A DNA stretch of 64,000 nt, taken from positions 1-64,000 of the forward strand of contig NZ_FMCR01000002.1 of assembly GCF_900091575.1 (NCBI RefSeq), read 5' to 3'. Positions 8,392-16,665 of this stretch are shown piece by piece (positions within the stretch are counted from its first letter, which is position 1; each line of letters begins with the position of its first letter). The notes under the pieces are model-generated. The model was given only the letters and a program-made list of their open reading frames with translations. It was not told where the DNA came from and ran no database searches. The position numbers and the translations under genes are program-made. Origin of the DNA: Micromonospora saelicesensis (GTDB taxonomy: Bacteria > Actinomycetota > Actinomycetes > Mycobacteriales > Micromonosporaceae).

Positions 8392-8990
8392 CCGCCCCCA
8401 ACTCCCCGCGATCTTGCACTTTCTGCCCCGACGAATCCGACCAACCATCCAAAGCGACGACCGAAACCGCAAGATCGCCGGAGGAGAGGGCCGGGGAGAG
8501 GGCTCGGGCCTTCTGGCCTGAGGGTGGGGACGGCGGCGGCGCGGCGGCGGGAGTGCCGGGGTTTGTGCACTCGGACTTCGCGCCGGTGGTGGTGGCCGTC
8601 GCGGAACGGTGTCTGCGACGGGGGTACGGGTCGGCGGGAGTGCCCGCCGGGGTGCGGACGGGGATCGTGCTGGTCAGCGCGAGCGGTGATCTCGCCAGCG
8701 CCCGGCACGTACGGGCCACCGTCGAGGCCGGCGGGCGGATCGGCCCACTGTTCTTCTTCCAATCCGTGCCCAACAGCGTCGCCGGGCACCTCGCGGCCCG
8801 CTGGGACCTGCGCGGCCCGGTGGTCTGCCTCAGCCCGACCGGCGACCCGTACACCGACGGTGTCGCCGAGGCCGACCTGCTGCGCGACGACGGCGACGCC
8901 GACGAGGTGTTGCTGATCCTGATCGAACAGGCACCCGACGGGCCGACCGAGGCGGTCGCGGTGCTGCTGGGGGGAGGAGCACGACCATGA
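8388..8990 (+). CDS. Ketosynthase-like N-terminal-domain protein (ApeC-like)
   Basis: A 200-residue protein whose second half (FFFQSVPNSVAGHLA, then LRGPVVCLS) resembles the small beta-ketoacyl-synthase-like family found in aryl-polyene clusters. It lacks the complete catalytic core. The ATG overlaps the previous stop (ATGA). Residues about 7-31 are encoded by an imperfect inverted repeat (8408-8479) and look nothing like the family; the conserved part begins near residue 57. Either translation starts downstream, for example GTG 8553, or a repeat inserted in frame into the 5' end. The function is probably structural or gatekeeping with the neighbouring ketosynthases. Family assignment is moderate. 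Confidence 0.65.
   Translation: MTAPNSPRSCTFCPDESDQPSKATTETARSPEERAGERARAFWPEGGDGGGAAAGVPGFVHSDFAPVVVAVAERCLRRGYGSAGVPAGVRTGIVLVSASGDLASARHVRATVEAGGRIGPLFFFQSVPNSVAGHLAARWDLRGPVVCLSPTGDPYTDGVAEADLLRDDGDADEVLLILIEQAPDGPTEAVAVLLGGGARP
8408..8479. repeat. Imperfect inverted repeat inside the BGC operon
   Basis: The left arm, from 8408 (gcgatcttgcactttc), and right arm ending at 8479 (gaaaccgcaagatcgcc) pair with about two mismatches over 17 bases and enclose about 38 bases. From memory, similar GATCTTGC elements are widespread between genes in Micromonospora-type genomes. Here the element sits at the very 5' end of a coding region within a tightly overlapping operon, so it may be a recent insertion or a processing hairpin. 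Confidence 0.7.
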
Positions 8991-10603
8991 GGACACGGGG
9001 ACTGCGCGGCGCACTCGCCGCCGACACCGAGCTGGGTGCGGGCAACGTCCTGGCCCGGGTGCTGGCGCACGGCGCCGACCCGGACGGGCCGGGCCTGACC
9101 TTCGACACCGCCGTCGACGGCCACCCCGCCGAGACGCCGCTGACGCTGGGGCGGCTCGACGAGCGGGTCGCCGCCCGCGCCGCCTGGCTGCACGAACAAG
9201 GGGTACGCCCCCGCGACCCGGTCGCCGTCTGGGCCTCCACCGCGGCCGACATGGTGCTCAGCTTCCTGGCGCTGGCCCGGCTCGGGGCGATCCCGGCGCT
9301 GATGAACGGCAAACTCCGCCCGGAGATCGCCGCCGAGTACATCCGTCGCCTGCGGGGCGTCGGCGTGCTGGCCGACGACGCGCACACCGCGTTGCTGGTC
9401 GGGCACGACCTGGGCGTACCCGTGCTCGGCACCCCCGCGCAGGCCGGCACGGGTGACCCGGCCACGGCCCCGGCGCACTACCGGCACCACCCGGACGACC
9501 CGATCGTGATCACCCACACCTCCGGGACGACCGGGGTGCCCAAGGCGGTGCTGCACTCGCACGCCAGCCTCTTCGCGGCCACCCGGCACCTGCTCACCAT
9601 GCCGCAGGCGCAGGGCACGACCCGGATCCTCAACGCGCTGCCCGCACCGCACACCGCCACGGTGCTGATGGTCAACCAGGCGCTGGGCAACCGCGCGCAG
9701 ATGTTCCTGCTCTCCGAGCAGGGCGGCGAGCGGGTGCTCGACGCCATCCAACGCTGGCGCCCCGACGGGGTGTTCGGTTTCTCGGTCACCTGGGCGGAAC
9801 TGGCCCGCTTCGACCTGTCCGGGTACGACCTGGACTCGGTGCGACTGTGGTTCAACACCGGCGACGCCTCGCACGAGCCGCACATCCGCCGCCTGGTCGC
9901 GGTCGGTTGGCGCGACACCATCACCCGCGACGGGGTGGCGAAGGTGCCCGGTTCGGTCTTCATCGACGGGCTGGGCTCCAGCGAGATGGGGCACTCGATG
10001 TTCCACATCACCCACCGCGCCGACACCGACCGGTACGGCCGCTGCATCGGACGCCCGTACCGGTTCGCCAAGGTCGCGGTGCTCGACGCCGACGGCGAGC
10101 CGGTGCCGGTCGGCGAGGTGGGTTTCCTGGGCATCGACTCGCCGTCGCTGTTCCGGGGCTACTGGAACGACTCGGTCACCACCTACCGCTTCCGCCAGCG
10201 CGGCTGGTACCTCACCGGTGACCTGGTCCGCGCCGACACCGACGGCCGCTACTACCACCTGGACCGGGCGGTGGACTCGGTCGACGCCGGCGACGGGCGG
10301 CGCTTCTACACCGCGCTGTCCGAGGAGCGGATCCTCGCCGCCTGCCCGGACGTCACCGACTGCACTGTGGTGATCGTCGCCGAGGCCGGCGCGGTCGTCA
10401 CCGACGTGCTGCTGGAGTTGGCCGCCGGCGCCGACGAGGCCGAGGACCGCACCGAGCGGGTCCGCGACGCCCTCGGCCCGGACGTCGGCGCCACGCTGCG
10501 CCGGGTCGTGCCGGTGCGCTCCGCCGACATCCCGGTCACAGTGACCGGCAAGGTCCGCAAGGTGGTCCTGCGCGAGCGCTACCTCACCGAGGCCAGCTCG
10601 TGA
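8987..10603 (+). CDS. AMP-dependent synthetase/ligase (ANL superfamily), BGC
   Basis: A 538-residue adenylate-forming enzyme with all motifs in order: the loop THTSGTTGVPKAV near residue 180, the GLGSSEMGHS element near 328, the ligand Asp in GWYLTGDL near 408, and the C-terminal Lys in VTGKVRKV. It likely makes an acyl-AMP and then a thioester on CoA or a carrier protein. It differs clearly from the first ligase of the cluster, so two different acids may be activated. The start overlaps the preceding stop (ATGA) and its own stop overlaps the next GTG, as expected for coupled translation. Confidence 0.87.
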   Translation: MRTRGLRGALAADTELGAGNVLARVLAHGADPDGPGLTFDTAVDGHPAETPLTLGRLDERVAARAAWLHEQGVRPRDPVAVWASTAADMVLSFLALARLGAIPALMNGKLRPEIAAEYIRRLRGVGVLADDAHTALLVGHDLGVPVLGTPAQAGTGDPATAPAHYRHHPDDPIVITHTSGTTGVPKAVLHSHASLFAATRHLLTMPQAQGTTRILNALPAPHTATVLMVNQALGNRAQMFLLSEQGGERVLDAIQRWRPDGVFGFSVTWAELARFDLSGYDLDSVRLWFNTGDASHEPHIRRLVAVGWRDTITRDGVAKVPGSVFIDGLGSSEMGHSMFHITHRADTDRYGRCIGRPYRFAKVAVLDADGEPVPVGEVGFLGIDSPSLFRGYWNDSVTTYRFRQRGWYLTGDLVRADTDGRYYHLDRAVDSVDAGDGRRFYTALSEERILAACPDVTDCTVVIVAEAGAVVTDVLLELAAGADEAEDRTERVRDALGPDVGATLRRVVPVRSADIPVTVTGKVRKVVLRERYLTEASS

Positions 10604-11838
10604 CCGCGTTGATCACGGGGATGGGTCTGTTCACCCCGGTCGGGCGGGGCGTCGAGGAGACCTTCGACGCGCTGGCCACCGGCCGGTCCGGGCTGACCCG
10701 CCCGCCCGAGGGGCACCCGGTCAGGGAGTCGCTGGACGTTGCCGGCCTGCTGCCCGACATCGACCCGCGGACGGTGGCGTCCGGGCCGGAGACCCGGGTG
10801 TTGGACCGGATCGTCGTCCTCGCCCTGCTCGCCGCCGCCGACGCTGTCGCCGACGCCGGCATCGAGGTGGGCCGCGACGTCGACCCCGACCGGATCGGTG
10901 TGATCGTCGGTGGGGTCGGCGGGATGGCCACACTGGAGTCGCAGGTGCTGGCCCGGGCGGCCCGGGGCCGGGCGGCGGTCAGTCCGTACCTGCTCACCGG
11001 GATCCTGCCGAACATGCCGGCGGCGCGGATCGCCATCGCGCACGGCATCCGCGGCTACAGCTCGTCGGTCGGTACCGCCTGCGCCTCCGGCGCCCAGGCG
11101 GTCGCCGACGGGGTGCGGCTCATCGCGACCGGAGAGGTCGACGTGGTGCTCTGCGGGGCCAGCGAGGCGCCGCTCTTCCCGACCTTCGCCGACACCTTCG
11201 GCAATGCGCGGGCCCTGGCGCGCGCCGGCACCGACCCGGGCCGGGCGAGTCGGCCGTTCGACACCTCCCGCAGCGGGTTCGTCCTCTCCGAGGGTGCCGC
11301 GCTGTTGGTGCTCGAACGCGCCGAGCACGCAGCGGCGCGCGGAGTCGCCGGGTACGCCGAGGTGGCCGGCCACGGCGCGACGACGGACGCCTACCACCCG
11401 ACCGCCCCCCGCCCGGACGGCGCCGGCGCGGCGGCGTGCATCCGCCGGGCGCTGCGCAGCGCCGGTGTCCCGGCGGCGGCGGTCGGTTACGTCAACGCGC
11501 ACGGCACCGGCACGAAGCTCGGGGACATCGCGGAGACCACCGCCCTGGCCGACGTCTTCGGCGTCGGCGGTGTGCCGGTCAGCTCCACCAAGGCGCTCAC
11601 CGGTCACCTGCTCGGTGCCTCCGGGGTGCTGGAGGCGGCGGCCACCGCGTTGGCGCTCGGTCGGGGGCTGCTGCCGCCGACGTACCACCTCGACGATCCG
11701 GATCCGGCCTGCCCGGCGGATCACATCCGCGGCACGCCCCGCAAGGCCGACCTGGAGTACGCGGTCACCAACTCGTTCGGGTTCGGCGGACAGAACGTGA
11801 GCCTGCTGCTGGCCCGCGTCGCCGAGCCGAGGGGGTGA
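10600..11838 (+). CDS. Beta-ketoacyl-ACP synthase II-type (canonical C-H-H), BGC
   Basis: A 412-residue FabF-like ketosynthase with a complete active site: Cys161 (GTACASGAQ), His301 (VNAHGTGTKLGD), Lys331 and His336 (STKALTGHLLGASG). It should perform decarboxylative Claisen condensation between an acyl thioester and a malonyl-type carrier protein. No malonyl transferase, ketoreductase or dehydratase is encoded nearby, so it either borrows primary-metabolism enzymes or performs a single extension. It starts at GTG 10600, overlapping the ligase stop. It is the best candidate for the condensing enzyme of the pathway, perhaps with the degenerate synthase at 7288 as partner. Confidence 0.9.
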   Translation: MTALITGMGLFTPVGRGVEETFDALATGRSGLTRPPEGHPVRESLDVAGLLPDIDPRTVASGPETRVLDRIVVLALLAAADAVADAGIEVGRDVDPDRIGVIVGGVGGMATLESQVLARAARGRAAVSPYLLTGILPNMPAARIAIAHGIRGYSSSVGTACASGAQAVADGVRLIATGEVDVVLCGASEAPLFPTFADTFGNARALARAGTDPGRASRPFDTSRSGFVLSEGAALLVLERAEHAAARGVAGYAEVAGHGATTDAYHPTAPRPDGAGAAACIRRALRSAGVPAAAVGYVNAHGTGTKLGDIAETTALADVFGVGGVPVSSTKALTGHLLGASGVLEAAATALALGRGLLPPTYHLDDPDPACPADHIRGTPRKADLEYAVTNSFGFGGQNVSLLLARVAEPRG

Positions 11839-11913
11839 TCGAGGCGGCATCCCGGGCGGGGTGTGCCCGGACGGCAACACAGGGGGAATCGGGTGGGAAG
11901 GGTTTCAGGGGAC

Positions 11914-13005
11914 ATGGACATCCGTGGTATCGACCACATCGAACTCTACGTGGGGGACGCCCGACAGGCGGCCTTCTACTTCAGCACCGCCGTCGGCTTC
12001 GAGATCTGTGGCCAGGGTGGTCCGGAGACCGGGCTGGCGGGGCAGCGCTCGCTGCTGCTCTGCCACGGCGACATCCGGTTGCTGCTCACCTCCGGGTTGA
12101 GCGCCGAGCATCCGGCGTCGCGGTACGTGCAACGCCACGGTGACGGCATCGGGGTCGTCGCGGTCGAGGTCGACGACGTGTCGGCCGCGTACGCCGAGCT
12201 GCTGGGTCGGGGCGCGACCGGGGTGACGCCGCCGACCACCCGCACCGGCGCGGACGCCGAGGTGGTGATCGCCGAGGTGGACGGCTTCGCCGACGTGCGG
12301 CACCGGCTGGTGCAGCGCCGGGGCGAGGGGGGCGAGTTCCTGCCCGGCGCCATCACCGCTGCGGTGTCCACCAAGGACGGTCACCCGCCGGTGCTCGCCG
12401 AGATCGACCACCTGGCGGTCTGCGTGCCGCCCGGCCAACTCGACGAGACGGTCCGGCACTTCGAGGCGCTGCTCGACTTCGCGCAGATCTTCGAGGAGCA
12501 CATCGAGGTCGACGGGCAGGGAATGAACTCCAAGGTGGTCCAGAGCCCGTCCGGGCGGGTCACAGTGGTGCTGCTCGAACCGGACCGCACCCGGCGGCCC
12601 GGGCAGATCGACGCGTTCCTCGACCAGCACGCCGGTGGGGGAGTGCAGCACCTGGGGCTGCGCACCGACGACATCGTCGGCGCGGTCGAGGCGCTGGGCC
12701 GGCGCGGCGTGCGCTTCGCCGGCACCCCCGCCAGCTACTACGACGCCCTGGAGGCGCGGGTCGGTCGAATCGACGCCCCGCTGCACCGGCTGCGCGAGCT
12801 GGGTGTGCTCGTCGACTCCGACCACGACGGCCAGCTCTTGCAGATCTTCGCCGAGTCGATGCACGTGCGTCGCACGCTCTTCCTGGAGCTGATCGAGCGA
12901 CGCGGCGCGCGGGGCTTCGGCAGCGGCAACATCAAGGCGCTCTACGAGGCCAAGGAACGGGAACTGGCCGCCGTGGCGGCCACACCACAGGGGGTGGGGG
13001 CATGA
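11914..13005 (+). CDS. hmaS: 4-hydroxymandelate synthase-like dioxygenase (HPPD superfamily)
   Basis: A 363-residue non-haem iron dioxygenase with two vicinal-oxygen-chelate halves. The iron ligands are His166 (EIDHLAVCV), His246 (GVQHLGLR) and Glu325 (LFLELIERR). The C-terminal helix reads GFGSGNIKALYEA. HPPDs of homogentisate metabolism usually have Phe in GNF at this place, whereas hydroxymandelate synthases have Ile (here Ile340), so I favour 4-hydroxymandelate synthase acting on 4-hydroxyphenylpyruvate. The presence of HmO-like and HpgT-like genes in the same region supports this. The ATG at 11914 has an AGGGGA site. A 75-base gap separates it from the ketosynthase gene, the largest gap in the operon. 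Confidence 0.8.
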   Translation: MDIRGIDHIELYVGDARQAAFYFSTAVGFEICGQGGPETGLAGQRSLLLCHGDIRLLLTSGLSAEHPASRYVQRHGDGIGVVAVEVDDVSAAYAELLGRGATGVTPPTTRTGADAEVVIAEVDGFADVRHRLVQRRGEGGEFLPGAITAAVSTKDGHPPVLAEIDHLAVCVPPGQLDETVRHFEALLDFAQIFEEHIEVDGQGMNSKVVQSPSGRVTVVLLEPDRTRRPGQIDAFLDQHAGGGVQHLGLRTDDIVGAVEALGRRGVRFAGTPASYYDALEARVGRIDAPLHRLRELGVLVDSDHDGQLLQIFAESMHVRRTLFLELIERRGARGFGSGNIKALYEAKERELAAVAATPQGVGA

Positions 13006-13931
13006 CCGCTACCGAGTTCGAACCCGCGCTGACCGCCGAGGAACAAGCGCTGCTGCCGTCCGACGCCGACGTGCGGCACTACGCCGAGCACGGCTGGTAC
13101 CTGTCGAAAAAGGTGTTCACCGACGACGAGGTGGACGCCCTCGCCGCCGCCGCGCGGCGCTACTACGACGGGGAGCGGGACCGGCGACTGCCGGTACGTC
13201 CACCGAAGCTGGCCTACTGGGAGCAGTCCTTGGGCCCGGTGCAGCGGCACAACGACTACGTCCACCACGAGCACGACGGGCTCGGCGCGATCCTGCGCAA
13301 GCCGCTGCTCGGCGCGGTCGCCGCCCGGCTCGCCCAGGCCGACGAGATCCGGGTCTTCCAGTCCACGCTGATCTACAAGCCGCCGATCTCCGGTGAGCCG
13401 AGCAACATCGTGCCCTGGCACTTCGACAAGCACTACTGGGCGTCCTCGTCGTCGGAGAAGATGCTCACCGCGTTCATCCCCTTCCATGACTGCGGAGAGG
13501 AGATGGGCACCATCACGATGGTCGACGGTTCGCACCGGTGGAAGGAGATCGGCGCCGACGACACGGTGGTGCGGCACTTCGCCGACCGGGACCGCAGCCA
13601 GCTGGAGGAGATGCTGGCCGAGAACGCCGCGTACAACGGCGCGGAGATCCGCAAGATCCCGATGGTGATCCCCAAGGGACACGTGAGCTTCCACCACTGC
13701 CGCACCTACCACGGCAGCGGCCCCAACGTCAGCGGTCGCCCCCGACAGGCGATCTCGCTGCACCTGCAGGACGGCGACAACGCCTGGCGGGAGTATCCGC
13801 TCTCCGACGGCACGCTCGCCGCGTACAACCACGACGTGCTGGTCCGCCGCACCCACGACGGGCGGCCGGACTACGCGGACCCCGACTACTGCCCGGTCAT
13901 CTGGCGCCACCGCGCCCAGCAGGGAGGCTGA
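13002..13931 (+). CDS. PhyH-family Fe(II)/2-oxoglutarate dioxygenase, BGC
   Basis: A 309-residue phytanoyl-CoA-dioxygenase-like enzyme. The facial triad is visible as His140-x-Asp142 (PWHFDKHY) and His237 (CRTYHGSG), with Arg248 a good candidate for binding 2-oxoglutarate. Members hydroxylate, halogenate or desaturate small or carrier-bound substrates. Halogenases replace the Asp; here it is kept, so hydroxylation or related oxidation is expected. The start overlaps the dioxygenase stop (ATGA). The next gene is another putative metal oxygenase, so the substrate probably receives more than one oxidation. Confidence 0.88.
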   Translation: MTATEFEPALTAEEQALLPSDADVRHYAEHGWYLSKKVFTDDEVDALAAAARRYYDGERDRRLPVRPPKLAYWEQSLGPVQRHNDYVHHEHDGLGAILRKPLLGAVAARLAQADEIRVFQSTLIYKPPISGEPSNIVPWHFDKHYWASSSSEKMLTAFIPFHDCGEEMGTITMVDGSHRWKEIGADDTVVRHFADRDRSQLEEMLAENAAYNGAEIRKIPMVIPKGHVSFHHCRTYHGSGPNVSGRPRQAISLHLQDGDNAWREYPLSDGTLAAYNHDVLVRRTHDGRPDYADPDYCPVIWRHRAQQGG

Positions 13932-13932
13932 C

Positions 13933-14724
13933 ATGTCACGGTACGACTGGGGTAGGACCCACCCGGGCATCGAGCGGTTGGAGCAGGCGGTGACCGACCG
14001 GCGCGACGCCGTGGTCAAGCACCCGCTCTACGCCAACCTCGACACCCACGAGGCGCTGGTCACCTTCATGCAGCACCACGTCTTCGCGGTCTGGGACTTC
14101 ATGTCCCTGCTGAAGTCGCTGCAACGGCAACTGACCTGCGTCACAGTGCCGTGGATTCCGACCGGCCCGACCGGCAGCCGCCGCCTCATCAACGACATCG
14201 TCATGGTCGAGGAGAGCGACGAGCTGGGCGGCGGCTACATCAGCCACTTCGAGCTGTACGTGCAGGGCATGGTCGAGGCCGGCGCGGACACCACGGCGGT
14301 GAACGCGCTGGTCGACCTGCTGCGCGCCGGCCGACCGGTCACCGAGGCGCTCGCCGAGGCCGGGGTGCCGGCCGCGTCGGCGAGGTTCGCCGCGACCACC
14401 TGGCAGATCATCGAGTCCACCCCGGTGCACTGCCAGGCGGCGGCCTTCGCGTTCGGCCGGGAGGACCTGATCCCGGACATGTTCACCCAGGTCGTCTCGG
14501 TCAACGAGCACAGCAACCGGCTGCACACCTTCGTCGACTACCTGCACCGGCACATCGAGGTCGACGGCGAACAGCACACCCCGATGGCCATGCAGATGCT
14601 CGCCGACCTGTGCGGCGACGACGACAGCAAGTGGCAGGAGTGCGCCGACACTGTCAACACCGCCCTCGCCGCCCGGGCCCGACTCTGGGACGACATCCTG
14701 GCCGCCATCAAGGGGCCCGCGTGA
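13933..14724 (+). CDS. DUF3050 haem-oxygenase-like protein, BGC
   Basis: The 263-residue protein matches the pattern of the DUF3050 family: HPLYANL, the [20 protein letters not shown] helix, [26 protein letters not shown] and a late His/Glu stretch ending DGEQHTPMA. The repeated acidic and His residues on predicted helices (His48/49, Glu93/94, His105, His193, His205, His215) are candidate di-iron ligands, as in haem-oxygenase-like diiron oxidases such as those cleaving or hydroxylating amino acids and fatty acids. The exact ligands and reaction cannot be fixed from sequence. It sits directly between the PhyH oxygenase and the thiamine-dependent pair and shares a GTGA overlap with the latter. 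Confidence 0.8.
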   Translation: MSRYDWGRTHPGIERLEQAVTDRRDAVVKHPLYANLDTHEALVTFMQHHVFAVWDFMSLLKSLQRQLTCVTVPWIPTGPTGSRRLINDIVMVEESDELGGGYISHFELYVQGMVEAGADTTAVNALVDLLRAGRPVTEALAEAGVPAASARFAATTWQIIESTPVHCQAAAFAFGREDLIPDMFTQVVSVNEHSNRLHTFVDYLHRHIEVDGEQHTPMAMQMLADLCGDDDSKWQECADTVNTALAARARLWDDILAAIKGPA

Positions 14725-15695
14725 CCGACGCCGACCCGGTCGGGCTCTACCGCACGGTCCGGCTGATCCGCCGGTTCGAGGAACGGGCGGTGGAGCTGGT
14801 CCACGGCGGGCAGATCGTCGGCGGCATCCACCCGTACCTCGGTCAGGAGGGGATCGCCGCCGGCGTCTGCGCCGCCCTGGACGCCGACGACGTGCTCGCC
14901 GGCACCCACCGCGGCCACGGGCACGTCCTGGCCCGCGGGGCCGACCCGGCCCGGATGCTCGCCGAGCTGTGCGGCCGGGTCACCGGCCTCAACGCTGGCC
15001 GGGGCGGTTCGATGCACGCCGCCGACCTGAGCATCGGCGTACTCGGCGCCAACGCGATCGTCGGCGCCTCCGGGGCGATCATCACGGGCGCGGTCTGGGC
15101 CCACCGCCGCCGGGGCCGCGACACCGTCGGGGTGAGCTTCTTCGGCGACGGCGCGGTCAACGAGGGGATGCTGCTGGAGGCGTTCAACCTGGCCGCGCTC
15201 TGGCGGGTGCCGGTGCTGTTCGTCTGCGAGAACAACGGTTACGCCACCACCATGCCGGTCGCCGGCGCGGTGGCCGGCAGCATCGCCGGCCGGGCCGCCG
15301 CTTTCGGCATCCCGGCCGTCCAGGTCGACGGCCAGGACCCCGAGACGGTACGCGTCGCCGCGCGCGCCGCCGTCGACCGGATGCGCGCCGGCGGCGGCCC
15401 CGAGCTGATCGAGGCCCGGACCTACCGCTTCGACGTCCACCACACCTTCGAACACGCGGTACGCCTCGACGACTACCGCCCACCCGACGAGGTGATTCGT
15501 GGTCGGGCCCGGGACCCGGTGCGCATCCAGGGCGAACGCCTCACCGACACCGACCGCGCCGCCGTGGACGTCGAGGTCGAGGCGACAGTCGACGCGGCGG
15601 TGCGGTTCGCCCTGAGCAGCCCGGAACCCGACCCGGCCGACGCGTTGACCTACCTGTACGCCAGCGGCCTGACCGCCCGCACCGGAGGTGGCTGA
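14721..15695 (+). CDS. Thiamine-diphosphate E1 alpha subunit, BGC
   Basis: A 324-residue alpha subunit of a 2-oxoacid dehydrogenase-type E1. The diphosphate-binding [17 protein letters not shown] motif with the following [12 protein letters not shown] is present, and an upstream THRGHGH element with AGRGGSMH is typical of acetoin/pyruvate E1 enzymes. It starts with GTG overlapping the DUF3050 stop. The beta subunit follows directly. No lipoyl E2 or E3 gene is near, so a classical complex is not encoded here; it may decarboxylate a 2-oxoacid and transfer the acyl or make an acyloin. It belongs to a different branch from the BkdA protein at 37094. Confidence 0.88.
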   Translation: MTDADPVGLYRTVRLIRRFEERAVELVHGGQIVGGIHPYLGQEGIAAGVCAALDADDVLAGTHRGHGHVLARGADPARMLAELCGRVTGLNAGRGGSMHAADLSIGVLGANAIVGASGAIITGAVWAHRRRGRDTVGVSFFGDGAVNEGMLLEAFNLAALWRVPVLFVCENNGYATTMPVAGAVAGSIAGRAAAFGIPAVQVDGQDPETVRVAARAAVDRMRAGGGPELIEARTYRFDVHHTFEHAVRLDDYRPPDEVIRGRARDPVRIQGERLTDTDRAAVDVEVEATVDAAVRFALSSPEPDPADALTYLYASGLTARTGGG

Positions 15696-15696
15696 G

Positions 15697-16665
15697 GTGC
15701 CCCGACTGTCGTACCGCCGGGCACTGACCCGGGCCCTCGGCGACGAGTTGGCCCGCGACGAGGCGGTGTTCCTGCTCGGGGAGGACGTCCAGGTCGGGGC
15801 GTCGCTGGTGACCACCGGGCTGGCCAAGCGCTTCGGCACCGAACGGGTCCGCGACACCCCCCTGTCCGAGCAGGCGTTCACCAGCTTCGCCACCGGGGCG
15901 GCGCTGGCCGGGCTGCGGCCGGTGATCGAGTTCCAGATCCCGTCGCTGCTGTTCCTGGTCTTCGAGCAGATCGTCAACCACGCGCACAAGTTCCCGCTGA
16001 TGACCGGCGGGCAGTGCCGCGTCCCCGTCACCTACCTGGTCCCCGGGTCCGGCTCGCGTACCGGGTGGGCCGGGCAGCACTCCGACCACCCGTACAGCCT
16101 CTTCGCCCACGTCGGCGTGGTCACCGTCGTGCCGGCCACCCCGGCCGACGCGTACGGGCTGCTGGTCACCGCGATCCGCCACGACGACCCGGTGGTGGTG
16201 TTCGCGCCGGCCGGCGCGATGGACGTACGCGACGACGTCGACGACCTGGCGCCGGTGCCGCTGGGTCGAGGTCGGATCCACCGCTTCGGCGACGACGTGA
16301 CAGTGGTCGCGATCGGGCACCTGGTGCACGACGCGCTCGCCGTCGCCGAGGAGTTGGCCGACCAGGTCTCGGTGGAGGTGTTCGACCCGCGCACCCTGTA
16401 CCCGTTCGACATCGACGGTCTCACCGAGTCGGTGGCCCGCACCGGACGCCTCGTGGTGCTCGACGACGCCAACCGTTCCTGCGGGATGGCCGCCGAGATC
16501 ATCGCGAGCGTGGTGGAGCGGGTCCGGCTGCTCGCCCCGCCGCGCCGGGTCACCCGCCCGGACGGGGCGGTGCTGCCGTTCGCCCCCGCACTGGATCGGG
16601 CCGTCCAGCCCGGCCGCGATCAGCTCGCCACCGCCATCCACCTGACGATGAAGGACGGCTCATGA
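15697..16665 (+). CDS. Thiamine-diphosphate E1 beta subunit, BGC
   Basis: A 322-residue beta subunit with the family pattern: FLLGEDVQ near the start, RVRDTPLSEQAF, EFQIPSLL, the GQHSDHPYSLF segment that lines the active site, and DPRTLYPFD in the C-terminal half. It pairs with the preceding alpha subunit to form the thiamine enzyme. Two GTG starts are possible (15688 or 15697); 15697 is chosen because GGAGG lies eight bases before it. Its stop overlaps the next ATG. A likely substrate within the region is a 2-oxoacid such as 4-hydroxybenzoylformate or 4-hydroxyphenylpyruvate, but this is inference only. Confidence 0.87.
   Translation: MPRLSYRRALTRALGDELARDEAVFLLGEDVQVGASLVTTGLAKRFGTERVRDTPLSEQAFTSFATGAALAGLRPVIEFQIPSLLFLVFEQIVNHAHKFPLMTGGQCRVPVTYLVPGSGSRTGWAGQHSDHPYSLFAHVGVVTVVPATPADAYGLLVTAIRHDDPVVVFAPAGAMDVRDDVDDLAPVPLGRGRIHRFGDDVTVVAIGHLVHDALAVAEELADQVSVEVFDPRTLYPFDIDGLTESVARTGRLVVLDDANRSCGMAAEIIASVVERVRLLAPPRRVTRPDGAVLPFAPALDRAVQPGRDQLATAIHLTMKDGS

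Noticed and set aside
14721..16665. Classical pyruvate dehydrogenase operon in the cluster
   Set aside because: No E2 or E3 genes follow and it is embedded in a biosynthetic operon; the complete complex is the bkd operon at 37-40.6 kb.
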